Part shown: positions 1-7,310 of the stretch, one piece after another
Layout of the letters: each line of letters opens with the position of its first letter
How positions within the stretch are numbered: the stretch's first letter is position 1
Source: DATKZB01 sp035528235
GTDB taxonomy: Bacteria > Planctomycetota > Phycisphaerae > FEN-1346
DNA: 17,735 bases
Assembly (NCBI GenBank): GCA_035528235.1
Contig: DATKZB010000248.1
Coordinates: 1-17,735, forward strand
Reading direction: 5' to 3'
The notes under the pieces: generated by a model
What the model was told of the DNA's origin: nothing
Seen by the model: only the letters and a program-made list of their open reading frames with translations
The model's database searches: none
Program-made: the position numbers and the translations under genes

Positions 1-22
1 GCGCGCCGCTCTGCGCTTGGAA

Positions 23-55
23 CATGGTCACCCTACGGGCTGACCATGCCACCCC
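23..55. repeat. Palindromic repeat, family A (copy A1)
   Basis: Arms CATGGTCA (23-30) and TGACCATG (41-48) are perfect inverted repeats around a ten-base loop that itself reads CCC-TAC-GGG-C. The tail GCCACCC follows. Related copies lie at 11069-11101 and 11159-11190, and a partial one at 17581-17603. It sits just 3' of the 685-aa exported protein gene, so it could act as a transcript-end hairpin, but there is no T-run. Confidence 0.7.
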
Positions 56-56
56 C

Positions 57-2114
57 CTACTTTTTCTCCCACCCGCCGTACTGGACGTCGACGAAGAGCG
101 GCTCGTCGAGCACCAGGATTTTTTCGAGGCGGAACAACTGGCCGTCGATGGGCAGGTTGACGCGGATGGGCGTGGCCCCGGCGGCCGCCGTGGTGGCGTC
201 GACCTGGGCCTGGGCGGTCACCTGGAGGGCCTCGGCCTCCTGCTCGGCCGCCCGGGCCGGTTCGCCCACGGCGCCCAGCAGTTTGCGGAAGTCCTTGACC
301 ACCGTCAGCGGCCCGTCGATGGCCGGCTCGTTGCCCCAGCCGCGCGTGTACTTGCCCTGCTTGGGCAGGTACAGGTTCATCATGAGGTGGGTGACGGGCT
401 CGGCGGCCTGCGGCAGGTCAATGTGCAACGTGCCGCCGGCCGGCGGCTTGGCGTCGCCCTCGGCCTTCTCGACGTACACCAGTTCCACCGGGAACGCCGA
501 CAGGCCGCTCGATGCCCCCTCGGACCGGACGAGCGGCACCAGGACGCGGCCCTCCTCGTCGCGGGCGGGCCGGATGGATTTGCCACTGACGCTGGCCGAC
601 CAGATTTCGGCCCCCTCGGGCATGACCAGCCGCAGGAACTGTTTGCGGTTGTTCCGCACGTTGTACACGACCCGGGTGATGCGGCGGTTATCCATCGTCT
701 GCATGGTCGTGACGATGGCCGAATCGACGATCGTCACCAGCACGTCGACGTCGGCGTGTTTCTTGACGGACAGCGGGATGTCGAAATCGTCGGCCACGTA
801 CCGGAAGGCCAGCAGGATGGGCTGGCCCGTCAGCGACAGGAGTTCGGCGGGTAGTTCGCGGACGTCGATGGCGGTGGCGCCCTTGATCTGGGGGGCCGAG
901 AGTTCGACGTTCGCCAGGGCCACCACGCCCACGTGCCCCTTCTCGCGGACCACGTCCATGACCCGCAGAACCGGCAGCGACTGGCCGGCCGCCTGGTCGG
1001 CCTGGACGGCCTGCTCGTACGTCACGTTCAGGACGTAGGCGCCGATGGCCTCGTAACTCAGGGCCACGCTCAACTCGTCGTCGGCCACGCGCCAGTCGCG
1101 GGTCCGCTCGCCCTTGACCTCCAGAATGCTGACGCCCTTGGGCAGTTTGAGTTTCAGGACGCGCACCCCCGTGTGGAGGATGTTGAAGTTGAGCCGCTGG
1201 CGGCCGATGAGGATACCGTCGCCGACGGCCACGAGGGTCTGGGTCTCGGCGTAGAGTTTGGGCGGCACCTTCTCGGCTTCCGGGATGGCCCGTTCCCACG
1301 ACAGTTGCACGGGCGTCGCGGCCGGCAGCGCCGCCAGCACCTGGGTGGCGCCGCCCTCCTCCTTCTTGATGATCGACTGGGCCCCCACGACCGCCATGTC
1401 GACGCCCGTCTGGGCCACCTTCAGGTCCAGCAGGCACGTGCTGGAGGGCGCCCGGTCGAACCGAAGGGCCAGCGACCCGGCCTGCTCGGTCACGGCGGCG
1501 GCGAACTTGATTTTGACCTCGATGTCGCCCGGCGGGTCGGCCGTCAGGACCTCGTAGAAGTTTTTCTCCAGGCGCAGGTGCGCCCCCTTGGGCAGCGTCA
1601 CCTCCTGGATGGCCACCGTGCCCGGCAGCAGCGGTATCACCTTCCAGGCCTTGTCCTTGAGGAGGCTGATCTTGAACGTGGCCGTGAAGAGCGCCCCGTC
1701 CTTCGACAGCTCGCCCGCGTACTCGGCGCTGGTGACGGCGAAGTCGGTGGGCGGCGGCGGGGCCTCGGGTTTCTTCTGCTGGATGCTCCACTGGAGCAGC
1801 GCCTTGAACTCCTGCCACGGTATCCGGACCTTGGCGCCCTGGCCCACGTTCTCGATCTTGATGCCGAGCAACTGCTCGACCTCGGCCCAGCCCAGGGTAA
1901 ACGCCCCGGCCTCGCGGGCCTTCAGGTCGTCTTCGGTCAGGCCGGTCACCTCCTTGAACTTCTCCCACGACAGGGTGACCTTGTTATCGCCGGCGGCCGG
2001 TGGCGCGGCCGGGACGTTGGCCGGCGGGGCCGGCGGCGCGGCCGCCTGTGCCACAGCCGCCATCAGCGCCGCAGCCGCCAGGGCCAAGGCGATCGTCCAG
2101 TATGAAGTCCTCAT
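57..2114 (-). CDS. Exported protein of unknown function, second gene of a paralogous pair
   Basis: 685 aa. The ATG at 2114 overlaps the stop of the upstream gene (ATGA) and has AAGGAG 7 nt upstream (2122-2127), so I prefer it to the in-frame start 18 nt further up. Residues 1-26 look like a signal peptide: a hydrophobic alanine-rich run ending near AQA, then a Pro/Ala linker. Residues 45-107 hold three copies, about 25 residues apart, of a short motif with a Trp then an acidic/aromatic helix (KVTLSWEKF, AFTLGWAEV, KVRIPWQEF). The rest looks beta-rich. Residues 466-548 (VDSA, YNVRN, LVMPEGAEIW, VLVPL, FPVELVYV) match residues 404-489 of the upstream gene product. No catalytic motif is visible. 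I infer a periplasmic or surface role. Similar large exported proteins are, from memory, common in Planctomycetota, but I know of no assigned function. Confidence 0.85.
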   Translation of the reverse strand: MRTSYWTIALALAAAALMAAVAQAAAPPAPPANVPAAPPAAGDNKVTLSWEKFKEVTGLTEDDLKAREAGAFTLGWAEVEQLLGIKIENVGQGAKVRIPWQEFKALLQWSIQQKKPEAPPPPTDFAVTSAEYAGELSKDGALFTATFKISLLKDKAWKVIPLLPGTVAIQEVTLPKGAHLRLEKNFYEVLTADPPGDIEVKIKFAAAVTEQAGSLALRFDRAPSSTCLLDLKVAQTGVDMAVVGAQSIIKKEEGGATQVLAALPAATPVQLSWERAIPEAEKVPPKLYAETQTLVAVGDGILIGRQRLNFNILHTGVRVLKLKLPKGVSILEVKGERTRDWRVADDELSVALSYEAIGAYVLNVTYEQAVQADQAAGQSLPVLRVMDVVREKGHVGVVALANVELSAPQIKGATAIDVRELPAELLSLTGQPILLAFRYVADDFDIPLSVKKHADVDVLVTIVDSAIVTTMQTMDNRRITRVVYNVRNNRKQFLRLVMPEGAEIWSASVSGKSIRPARDEEGRVLVPLVRSEGASSGLSAFPVELVYVEKAEGDAKPPAGGTLHIDLPQAAEPVTHLMMNLYLPKQGKYTRGWGNEPAIDGPLTVVKDFRKLLGAVGEPARAAEQEAEALQVTAQAQVDATTAAAGATPIRVNLPIDGQLFRLEKILVLDEPLFVDVQYGGWEKK

Positions 2115-5100
2115 CGCTCGTCTCCTTCCCAAGTGTAATCGGCAATCAGTTCAAGCGTATCGCTCGCATCGAGAAGCGTTTTCTCGAATTTGACGGTGTG
2201 ACCGACCGCCGGCACCACCACCGCGGCCGGGACGCCCGGGAACCGCACCGGGGCCGCCTCGACGGTCCAGTGCTGCATGCGGCCCGACTTGACGGCCGTC
2301 AGGTATCCGCCGTTATCGACGACCAGATAGTCGTCGTGGGTTACCTGGACCGTGTTGCCGTTGTAGGAGAAGGTGTTGGCGTCGTCGGCCGCGCGCGACA
2401 CGTTGGCCACGCCGCTGTTCGCCAGCCGCGCGTCGGTGCCCACCACGGTCTCCTGGTAGGTGTCGCGGACGAGGCCCGAGCCGGCCGCCGCGCCGGGGTG
2501 GCGCTGCTCGACGTCCATCAGCCCCCTGAGTTGCCCCTCGTTGATGACGGCGTAGCGGACGCCGTTGGCGCCGGTCTCCCAGCGCAGCCCGGCGGCGCGC
2601 GCGGCCTGGGCGTCGACGAAGAAGTTCCGCGACGCCACCGCCACGCGCTGGCCCAGGTTCAGCCGCAACCGTTCCAGCACCGCCTGGACCTGCTGGACGG
2701 CCGCCGGGTCGTTCCGGACGGCCAGCGTGCCCGCGTCGACGAAACTGACCGACACCTGGCCTTGCTCGCCCGTGGCCACGTCGCCATTGAGGCCGAACCC
2801 GCCCGCGGCGGCCGGGCCGGCGGCACGAGGTCGGTCGGCCATGGCCCAGGAGTAGTTGGACGCCACGAACTCGGCCAGTTTTTGCCCGTCGGTCACGTTC
2901 AGGTTCACCTGCCCGCCCGTCAGGTCGCCGACGTCGAACCGGACCTCGGAAAGTTCCTTCGACCGTTTTTCGATCAGCGCCTTGGCCTCGGACAGGTTCT
3001 TGCGGACGTCGGCCAGTTCCCCGCCTGCATCGGTCCCCCACCGCTGGGCGGTGGTGGTCAGGCGCTGCGCCCTCTTGGAGTGTTCGAGCGCCACCGTCGA
3101 CTCCGGCGTCGTCGGGGCCGGGCCCGGCTCGTCGCGATACGACCCGCGGCGGTTGCCCATCCCCGTGGCCAAGGCGTGGGCCGCGCGGGCCGTGGCGTCG
3201 GTCTTCTCCTCCAACCCTTCCAGCAGTCTCCCGGCCTCGACCAGGCGCCCCTGGCGGGCCAGTTCGGTGACGCGGTTGGCCTCAGCGGCCAGGGTCTGGG
3301 CCCGTTCGCTCACGCGGCGGTCGAAGTCCGGTTGCAGCCCGTCGCGCCCCCGTGCGACCGTGGCTTCGGCCGTGACGCTCTGCGTCCCGTGGCGGGCGAC
3401 GGGGGCCGGCTGGGCCAGTTCGGACCGGACGGACTTCAGGCGCTCCACCTGCTGGCGGAGTTGCTCGACCGTGACCTGGGGCGAGCCGGTGAACCCGTAG
3501 CGCGCCGCGCTGCCACCCGTGGGCGCCACCGCGAAGCCCAGCTGCACATGCTGCTCGGCCAGGGCCTTGTTGACCTCGACCTGCGGCGTCGGCTGGGCGC
3601 CGCGGCGGGTCTCGCCGAAGAACCTGCCCGAACGGGCGCGGACCGCGCCGTCGGTCTCGACGGTGCCGAGGGTGTCAAACGCTGCGGCCACGTCCTCGCC
3701 GGCCTGCTGGACGATGGACTCTCGCAGCGTAGCGACCTCTGTCTGGAGTTCCACGACCTGCTGGCCGCGCTCCTCGCGCTCGAGGCGGCGCTGGGCGAGA
3801 AACTCCTCGGCCCCCCGGACGCGGGCCTTCTGCTCCTGGGCCTCTTCGCCCCGGGCGGCGAGGCGGGCGCCCAGGTCGACGGCCACCTTGTACGCGGCCT
3901 CGGCCTGCTCCTGGTCGCCGCGCTGGCGGGCCTCTCCGGCCCGGATCAGGAGCAACGCCTGCGTCTCGCGTTCGTCGACATTGGCCCCCTGCTGGGCCTT
4001 CTGGACGGCCTTGGTGGCGGCCCTGAGGCCCCGGTCGCCCTTCGCGTCGGCGTCGCCCTTGCCGGCGGCGATGTCGATGTTCCCGAGGTACTTGCGGGCG
4101 TTGTCGGCCTCCGACGACTTGGGCGCCACCGCGACGACCTGGCGGAAGAGGTCGCCGGCCTTCTCGTAATTCTGGCGTTCGTAATAATCGACGCCGGCGC
4201 GGTAGAGGTTCTTGCCCTGGAGGATGCCGCCCGCGGCCCAGGCCGCCTCCAGGGGCTCCGGCTTGGCGGCGGGTGGCACGTCGGACGGCCGCCCCTCGTC
4301 GCGGTCGCCCAGACGCACGGCGCTCGGCTTCGCCCCGTCGGCTGGCGCGAACAGGCCATTGATGACCTCCACGAGGCCCGGCGGCTCGGGCTTTCCGCGC
4401 CGGGAGGGGGCGAGAGGTTCGGGCAACTCCGGCCCGGACCGCGCCCCTGGCGCGACGTGCCCGGTGCCGTACTGGAACTCGAGTTCGGCCGTCTCGCTCG
4501 ACCAGGTGTCGGCCTGCCGCAACACGCCCTGCCACTGGCGGGCCTGCATGCCGTCGGGCAGCATGAGGGCGCACCGGGCGTACGCCACCGGCAGGTCGGT
4601 GCGCGGCAACGCCAGGCGGAACGTCCCCTGCCGCGCGAGCGCCTGGCCGCGGAGCACGTACACCAGTTCCACCGGGAAACTGACGAGCCCCGCCGTCGTC
4701 AGGACCGATTTTTCGAGCGGCACGTAGACCGACCCGTCGGGGCCGCGGGCCAGGTTCCGTTGTTCCTCCGACACCCGGGCCACGACCAGTTGCGCCCCCG
4801 GCGGCAGGGTCACCTGCATGTACTGCTGGGCCCGGTTGCGAACCTCGTAGATGACCTTCGTCATCACCAGCCCGTCGGGCCGGTACAGCACCGTGTAGAG
4901 GGCCGAATCGACCAGCGTCTCGCGCACCGGAAACTCCGACATGCTCACCAGGTCGACCCGCGCCTCCCACGCGCCCGTGATGGCGTAGCCGTAAACGGGC
5001 GCCGCGGTCAGCAGGGCGCGGGTCCCGTCGGGCAGGTCGTAGAGGGCGGTGGCGGTCAGGCCGGGCGAGGCCATCTCCAGCAGCACGCCGCCCGCCCCGC

Positions 5101-6121
5101 CGCCGATGGCCAGCGTGCCGCCGCGGTGCTTCGCGCCGACCACGCCGAAGGCCGGCAGCGTCATCCGGCCGGTGGCCGGCCGCCGCATCTCGAACGAAAC
5201 GGTCAACCGCGTCCGCTGCCGGATGGCCCCGCGCAGAAACACCCGGGCCGAGTCGCCCTGGACCTGGACATCGCGGACGTCGGAGCCCGCGATGGTCACC
5301 CGCTCGGCCCCGGGCGGCAGCGAGACCGTCAGTTCCTCCGCCTCGCCGCCCCACAGCCGCACGTCGATCACGGCCCGGACCTGGTGGACGGCGTCGGCCA
5401 GCGTCCAGCCCACGTGCGATTCCATGGCCATCTGGGCCGCGCGGTGGACCTCGGCCTGCGGCCGCTGCCACGTGACCTCCAGCCGCCCGCCCACAGCCAG
5501 GCCCACGGTGCCCTGCGTGCCACCGGCCGCGCCGACGATGCCCACGGGCGACCGCGAGAATCGGACGTCCCACGCCTCGGGGGCGTCGACCGAGCAGGTG
5601 GTCCACCCGGCGGGGGCCGTGCCGAACTCGATGCGGCGGACGTCGCCATCGACCTTCGGCTCGACCTGGGCCTTGGCGACGAGGCGGTACGGGCCGGGGC
5701 CGGGCACGTCGGCGTAGAACCATCCGTCGTCGGCCCGGCGGAGGACGGCCGGCTGCCCGTTCAGCGTCACGTCGCGCCACGCCAGGTCGGCCGGCAGCAC
5801 CCACGCCGAGCGATTCCCCTGCCCCGGCAGGCTAGCCAGGTCTATGGTCGCCTCGACCTGGGCGTCCTTCTCGGCAGGGACGAGACGGTAGGCCGCGCGC
5901 TCGACCCAGACGACCTCGGGCGGCTGCGGCGGGACGGGCCCCTGCATGAGTTCCCGCAGATACTGCTCGTAGACGGGGATGGGGATTTCGACCTCGGTAC
6001 CCGGCCACTCGGGGACGCGGCGAAGGATCTCCTCGACGAGGTCGGTGCGCAGGCTCGCGGCCGCGGTGGTCGTCACCGCGCACACGACCAGGCACGTCGC
6101 CAGGAATGCGTTGCGATTCAC
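2111..6121 (-). CDS. Large exported protein with TPR, coiled-coil and degenerate secretin-like segments
   Basis: 1336 aa from a GTG at 6121; no strong Shine-Dalgarno is seen, but the N-terminus (residues 1-22, ending TAAA) is a good signal peptide. Residues 44-58 (VEIPIPVYEQYLREL) resemble the third N-terminal motif of the downstream protein. Residues 404-489 hold the block shared with it (VDSALYT, YEVRN, LPPGAQL, VYVPL, FPVELVYV). Residues about 637-681 read as TPR-like (GVDYYERQNYEKAGDLF, then NARKYLGNI). About 755-805 is a charged, Gln/Glu-rich probable coiled coil. Residues about 1058-1268 resemble the N-domains of planctomycete secretin-like proteins: FDVGDLTGG, then GTLAVRNDPAAVQQVQAVL, then VAVASRNFFVDAQ, then YNGNTVQV. 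A normal secretin barrel is not apparent. Its stop overlaps the next start, so the pair is translationally coupled. Function is unknown; an envelope assembly is an inference. Confidence 0.85.
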   Translation of the reverse strand: MNRNAFLATCLVVCAVTTTAAASLRTDLVEEILRRVPEWPGTEVEIPIPVYEQYLRELMQGPVPPQPPEVVWVERAAYRLVPAEKDAQVEATIDLASLPGQGNRSAWVLPADLAWRDVTLNGQPAVLRRADDGWFYADVPGPGPYRLVAKAQVEPKVDGDVRRIEFGTAPAGWTTCSVDAPEAWDVRFSRSPVGIVGAAGGTQGTVGLAVGGRLEVTWQRPQAEVHRAAQMAMESHVGWTLADAVHQVRAVIDVRLWGGEAEELTVSLPPGAERVTIAGSDVRDVQVQGDSARVFLRGAIRQRTRLTVSFEMRRPATGRMTLPAFGVVGAKHRGGTLAIGGGAGGVLLEMASPGLTATALYDLPDGTRALLTAAPVYGYAITGAWEARVDLVSMSEFPVRETLVDSALYTVLYRPDGLVMTKVIYEVRNRAQQYMQVTLPPGAQLVVARVSEEQRNLARGPDGSVYVPLEKSVLTTAGLVSFPVELVYVLRGQALARQGTFRLALPRTDLPVAYARCALMLPDGMQARQWQGVLRQADTWSSETAELEFQYGTGHVAPGARSGPELPEPLAPSRRGKPEPPGLVEVINGLFAPADGAKPSAVRLGDRDEGRPSDVPPAAKPEPLEAAWAAGGILQGKNLYRAGVDYYERQNYEKAGDLFRQVVAVAPKSSEADNARKYLGNIDIAAGKGDADAKGDRGLRAATKAVQKAQQGANVDERETQALLLIRAGEARQRGDQEQAEAAYKVAVDLGARLAARGEEAQEQKARVRGAEEFLAQRRLEREERGQQVVELQTEVATLRESIVQQAGEDVAAAFDTLGTVETDGAVRARSGRFFGETRRGAQPTPQVEVNKALAEQHVQLGFAVAPTGGSAARYGFTGSPQVTVEQLRQQVERLKSVRSELAQPAPVARHGTQSVTAEATVARGRDGLQPDFDRRVSERAQTLAAEANRVTELARQGRLVEAGRLLEGLEEKTDATARAAHALATGMGNRRGSYRDEPGPAPTTPESTVALEHSKRAQRLTTTAQRWGTDAGGELADVRKNLSEAKALIEKRSKELSEVRFDVGDLTGGQVNLNVTDGQKLAEFVASNYSWAMADRPRAAGPAAAGGFGLNGDVATGEQGQVSVSFVDAGTLAVRNDPAAVQQVQAVLERLRLNLGQRVAVASRNFFVDAQAARAAGLRWETGANGVRYAVINEGQLRGLMDVEQRHPGAAAGSGLVRDTYQETVVGTDARLANSGVANVSRAADDANTFSYNGNTVQVTHDDYLVVDNGGYLTAVKSGRMQHWTVEAAPVRFPGVPAAVVVPAVGHTVKFEKTLLDASDTLELIADYTWEGDER
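2122..2127 (-). promoter_or_regulatory. Ribosome binding site within the end of the 1336-aa gene
   Basis: AAGGAG on the minus strand lies 7 nt before the ATG at 2114. It is inside the coding sequence of the upstream gene, whose stop overlaps the start (ATGA). This fixes the downstream start and suggests translational coupling. Confidence 0.75.
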
Positions 6122-6170
6122 GCGCTGCCCGCTCGGCCCGACCGGCAGGCCGCTGCCAGAACTGCCACCA

Positions 6171-6198
6171 GGTAGGGTGGGGCGCGCCCCACCTTACT
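6171..6198. repeat. Long hairpin with GTAGG/CTTAC ends (family E, copy E1)
   Basis: A 28-nt near-perfect palindrome centred between 6184 and 6185. The core GTGGGGCG-CGCCCCAC (6177-6192) is perfect, and the stem continues to 6171/6198 with two G-T wobbles. It lies in the 161-bp gap between the divergent 1336-aa gene and the hydrolase gene at 6283. Two other palindromes with GTAGG...CCTAC ends occur at 17558-17585 and 17649-17674. Confidence 0.7.
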
Positions 6199-6225
6199 CC
6201 ATCAGACCGCCGCCGGGAAGAAAAG

Positions 6226-6254
6226 TTCCACCGAAACCGGCCCTACGGTATACT
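6226..6254 (+). promoter_or_regulatory. Possible promoter of the cyclase-family gene
   Basis: TATACT at 6249-6254 matches the -10 consensus at 5 of 6 positions. The hexamer 17 bp upstream (TTCCAC, 6226-6231) is a poor -35. The -10 would put the transcript start about 20 nt before the ATG at 6283. The same TATACT is used upstream of the HEAT-repeat gene. Confidence 0.35.
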
Positions 6255-6282
6255 GCCGCCCCGGGAACCCGGGAGGACAGCC

Positions 6283-6924
6283 ATGAGCGTGTTCGACGTC
6301 ACCGTGCCGATGCGTCCGGGGATGCCGTTGTGGCCGGGCGATGCGCCGATGCAGCTGGAGTTCGTCCGGACGATCGGCGGCGGCTCGGCGACCAACAACT
6401 CGCACCTGGCCTTCAGTTCACACGCCGGGACGCACGTCGACGCCCCGTTGCACTTCATCGACGGCGGCGCCCCGGTCGAGGCCATTCCGCCCGAGGCCCT
6501 CGTCGGGCCGTGCCTGCTGGTCGACGTGGGCGACGTGCCCATCATCACCCGGGCGGACCTTGAGCGTCTGGACCTGGCCGGCCACGAGCGAATCCTGTTC
6601 CGGACCCGCAACTCGGCCTGGATAACCGAGCGTTTCGACGAGGATTTCGTCGCCTTCTCGGCCGACGCCGCCCGGTACCTGGTCGACCTGGGGCCCATGC
6701 TCATCGGCATCGACGCCCCGTCGCTGGATCCCTACGGGACGCCCGGCCACCCGGCCCACATGGCGATTCTTGGCAGCGGCACGATCAAGTGCGTCATCGA
6801 GTGGCTGGCCCTTGATGGCCTGGAACCGGGCGAATACGGCCTCTTCTGCGGCCCGCTGCGTGTCGTCGGTGCCGAGGGGACGCCTTGCCGGGTGTTCCTG
6901 GTCGGGCCCGTTCATACGCTTTAA
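6283..6924 (+). CDS. Cyclase-family metal-dependent hydrolase, kynurenine formamidase-like
   Basis: 213 aa. The start at 6283 follows GGGAGGA (6271-6277) with good spacing; the frame stays open further upstream but through a hairpin repeat, so longer versions are unlikely. The family signature HAGTHVDAPLH (residues 47-57) supplies the His/His/Asp/His metal ligands typical of the cyclase family (PF04199), which includes KynB. The N-terminal VTVPMRPGMPLWPGD and the later IGIDAPSLDP also fit. Length is normal for the family (about 205-220 aa). In KynB the enzyme hydrolyses N-formylkynurenine to kynurenine and formate. No other tryptophan-degradation gene is nearby and no signal peptide is seen, so it is probably cytoplasmic and its substrate cannot be fixed from this window. 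Family confidence is high; kynB identity is only possible. Confidence 0.9.
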   Translation: MSVFDVTVPMRPGMPLWPGDAPMQLEFVRTIGGGSATNNSHLAFSSHAGTHVDAPLHFIDGGAPVEAIPPEALVGPCLLVDVGDVPIITRADLERLDLAGHERILFRTRNSAWITERFDEDFVAFSADAARYLVDLGPMLIGIDAPSLDPYGTPGHPAHMAILGSGTIKCVIEWLALDGLEPGEYGLFCGPLRVVGAEGTPCRVFLVGPVHTL

Positions 6925-6986
6925 GAAAACGGTCTTTCGCCGCGGAGCGGAAAAGGGGCCTTTTGGACGGGCCGAACGCCGTTTTC
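6925..6986 (+). terminator. Branched inverted repeat after the hydrolase gene, possible terminator
   Basis: Outer arms GAAAACGG (6925-6932) and CCGTTTTC (6979-6986) are perfect complements beginning on the base after the stop codon. Inside, AAAAGG (6951-6956) can pair with CCTTTT (6959-6964). The outer stem ends in TTTTC, which is weakly terminator-like. It could also be only a DNA palindrome. Confidence 0.4.
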
Positions 6987-7109
6987 GACAGCGCCAAGGC
7001 CGATTTGCCCCCGTTGTGTTAAGATAGGCAAGGCAAAGCGCGCGGTTTTTGATCGTTTTTTTCGATTTTTGATTCGAACGCGCCGGAATCGGCCGTTTCG
7101 CGCGCCGTT

Positions 7110-7140
7110 TTGATCGTGAATGGATTGGCCTCAATATAAA
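7110..7140 (+). promoter_or_regulatory. Possible promoter upstream of the metallopeptidase-like gene
   Basis: TATAAA (7135-7140) is a 5 of 6 match to the -10 consensus, in the only AT-rich stretch nearby. TTGATC (7110-7115) could serve as -35 but with a long 19-bp spacer. It would give a leader of about 165 nt holding both family B hairpins. Confidence 0.35.
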
Positions 7141-7187
7141 CTAAAGCATACCGAAGCCGGTTGGGGGCACCTGGCCCGGTTGCCGTC

Positions 7188-7216
7188 GTTTAGCCGCGGG
7201 CGGTACGCCCGCGGGG
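7188..7216 (+). repeat. REP-like hairpin, family B (copy B1)
   Basis: Tag GTTTAGCC, with a stem CCGCGGGCG (7194-7202) / CGCCCGCGG (7206-7214) around loop GTA, ending CGGGG. It is 29 nt, the same length and layout as copy B4 in inverted orientation at 7243-7271. Confidence 0.75.
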
Positions 7217-7242
7217 TCGGCGCACGGGCATCGGCGACCAAG

Positions 7243-7271
7243 CCCCGTCGCCGTGCCGGCGACGGCTAAAC
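7243..7271 (-). repeat. REP-like hairpin, family B (copy B4, inverted partner of B1)
   Basis: On the minus strand it reads tag GTTTAGCC, stem CCGTCGCCG / CGGCGACGG with loop GCA, end CGGGG. Compared with B1, three base pairs differ and all three keep pairing. The two copies face each other with a 26-bp spacer, like REP sequences in a BIME. Confidence 0.75.
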
Positions 7272-7296
7272 AGCGCGCCGGGGGATCGGCTGGTGT

Positions 7297-7302
7297 AAGG
7301 AG
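7297..7302 (+). promoter_or_regulatory. Ribosome binding site choosing GTG 7311
   Basis: AAGGAG is 8 nt from the GTG at 7311, but only 2 nt from the ATG at 7305. The same AAGGAG-8-GTG layout occurs at pfp (11275-11291). GTG 7311 is therefore the likely start, with ATG 7314 as the second choice. Confidence 0.65.
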
Positions 7303-7310
7303 ACATGACC

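Larger units (their letters stand above)
6925..7310. other. 386-bp intergenic region with hairpins, phased T-tracts and a possible promoter
   Basis: No plausible gene. The region begins with a branched inverted repeat directly after the stop (6925-6986). It then becomes unusually AT-rich for this window (about 7040-7150), with T-tracts near 10-bp phase and three TTTTGAT(T)CG-like motifs. A TATAAA box follows, then a pair of inverted hairpin repeats (7188-7271), and last the ribosome binding site of the metallopeptidase-like gene. Confidence 0.7.

Noticed and set aside
2000..6175. Plus-strand open frame of 1391 codons, longer than the opposing minus-strand gene
   Set aside because: It is antisense to a gene with signal peptide, TPR and secretin-like motifs. 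Its translation is Arg/Gly/His/Pro-rich low-complexity without recognisable motifs, as expected from high-GC stop depletion.
6283..6924. Naming the hydrolase kynB outright
   Set aside because: The cyclase family has several substrates and no kynurenine-pathway gene is in the window.
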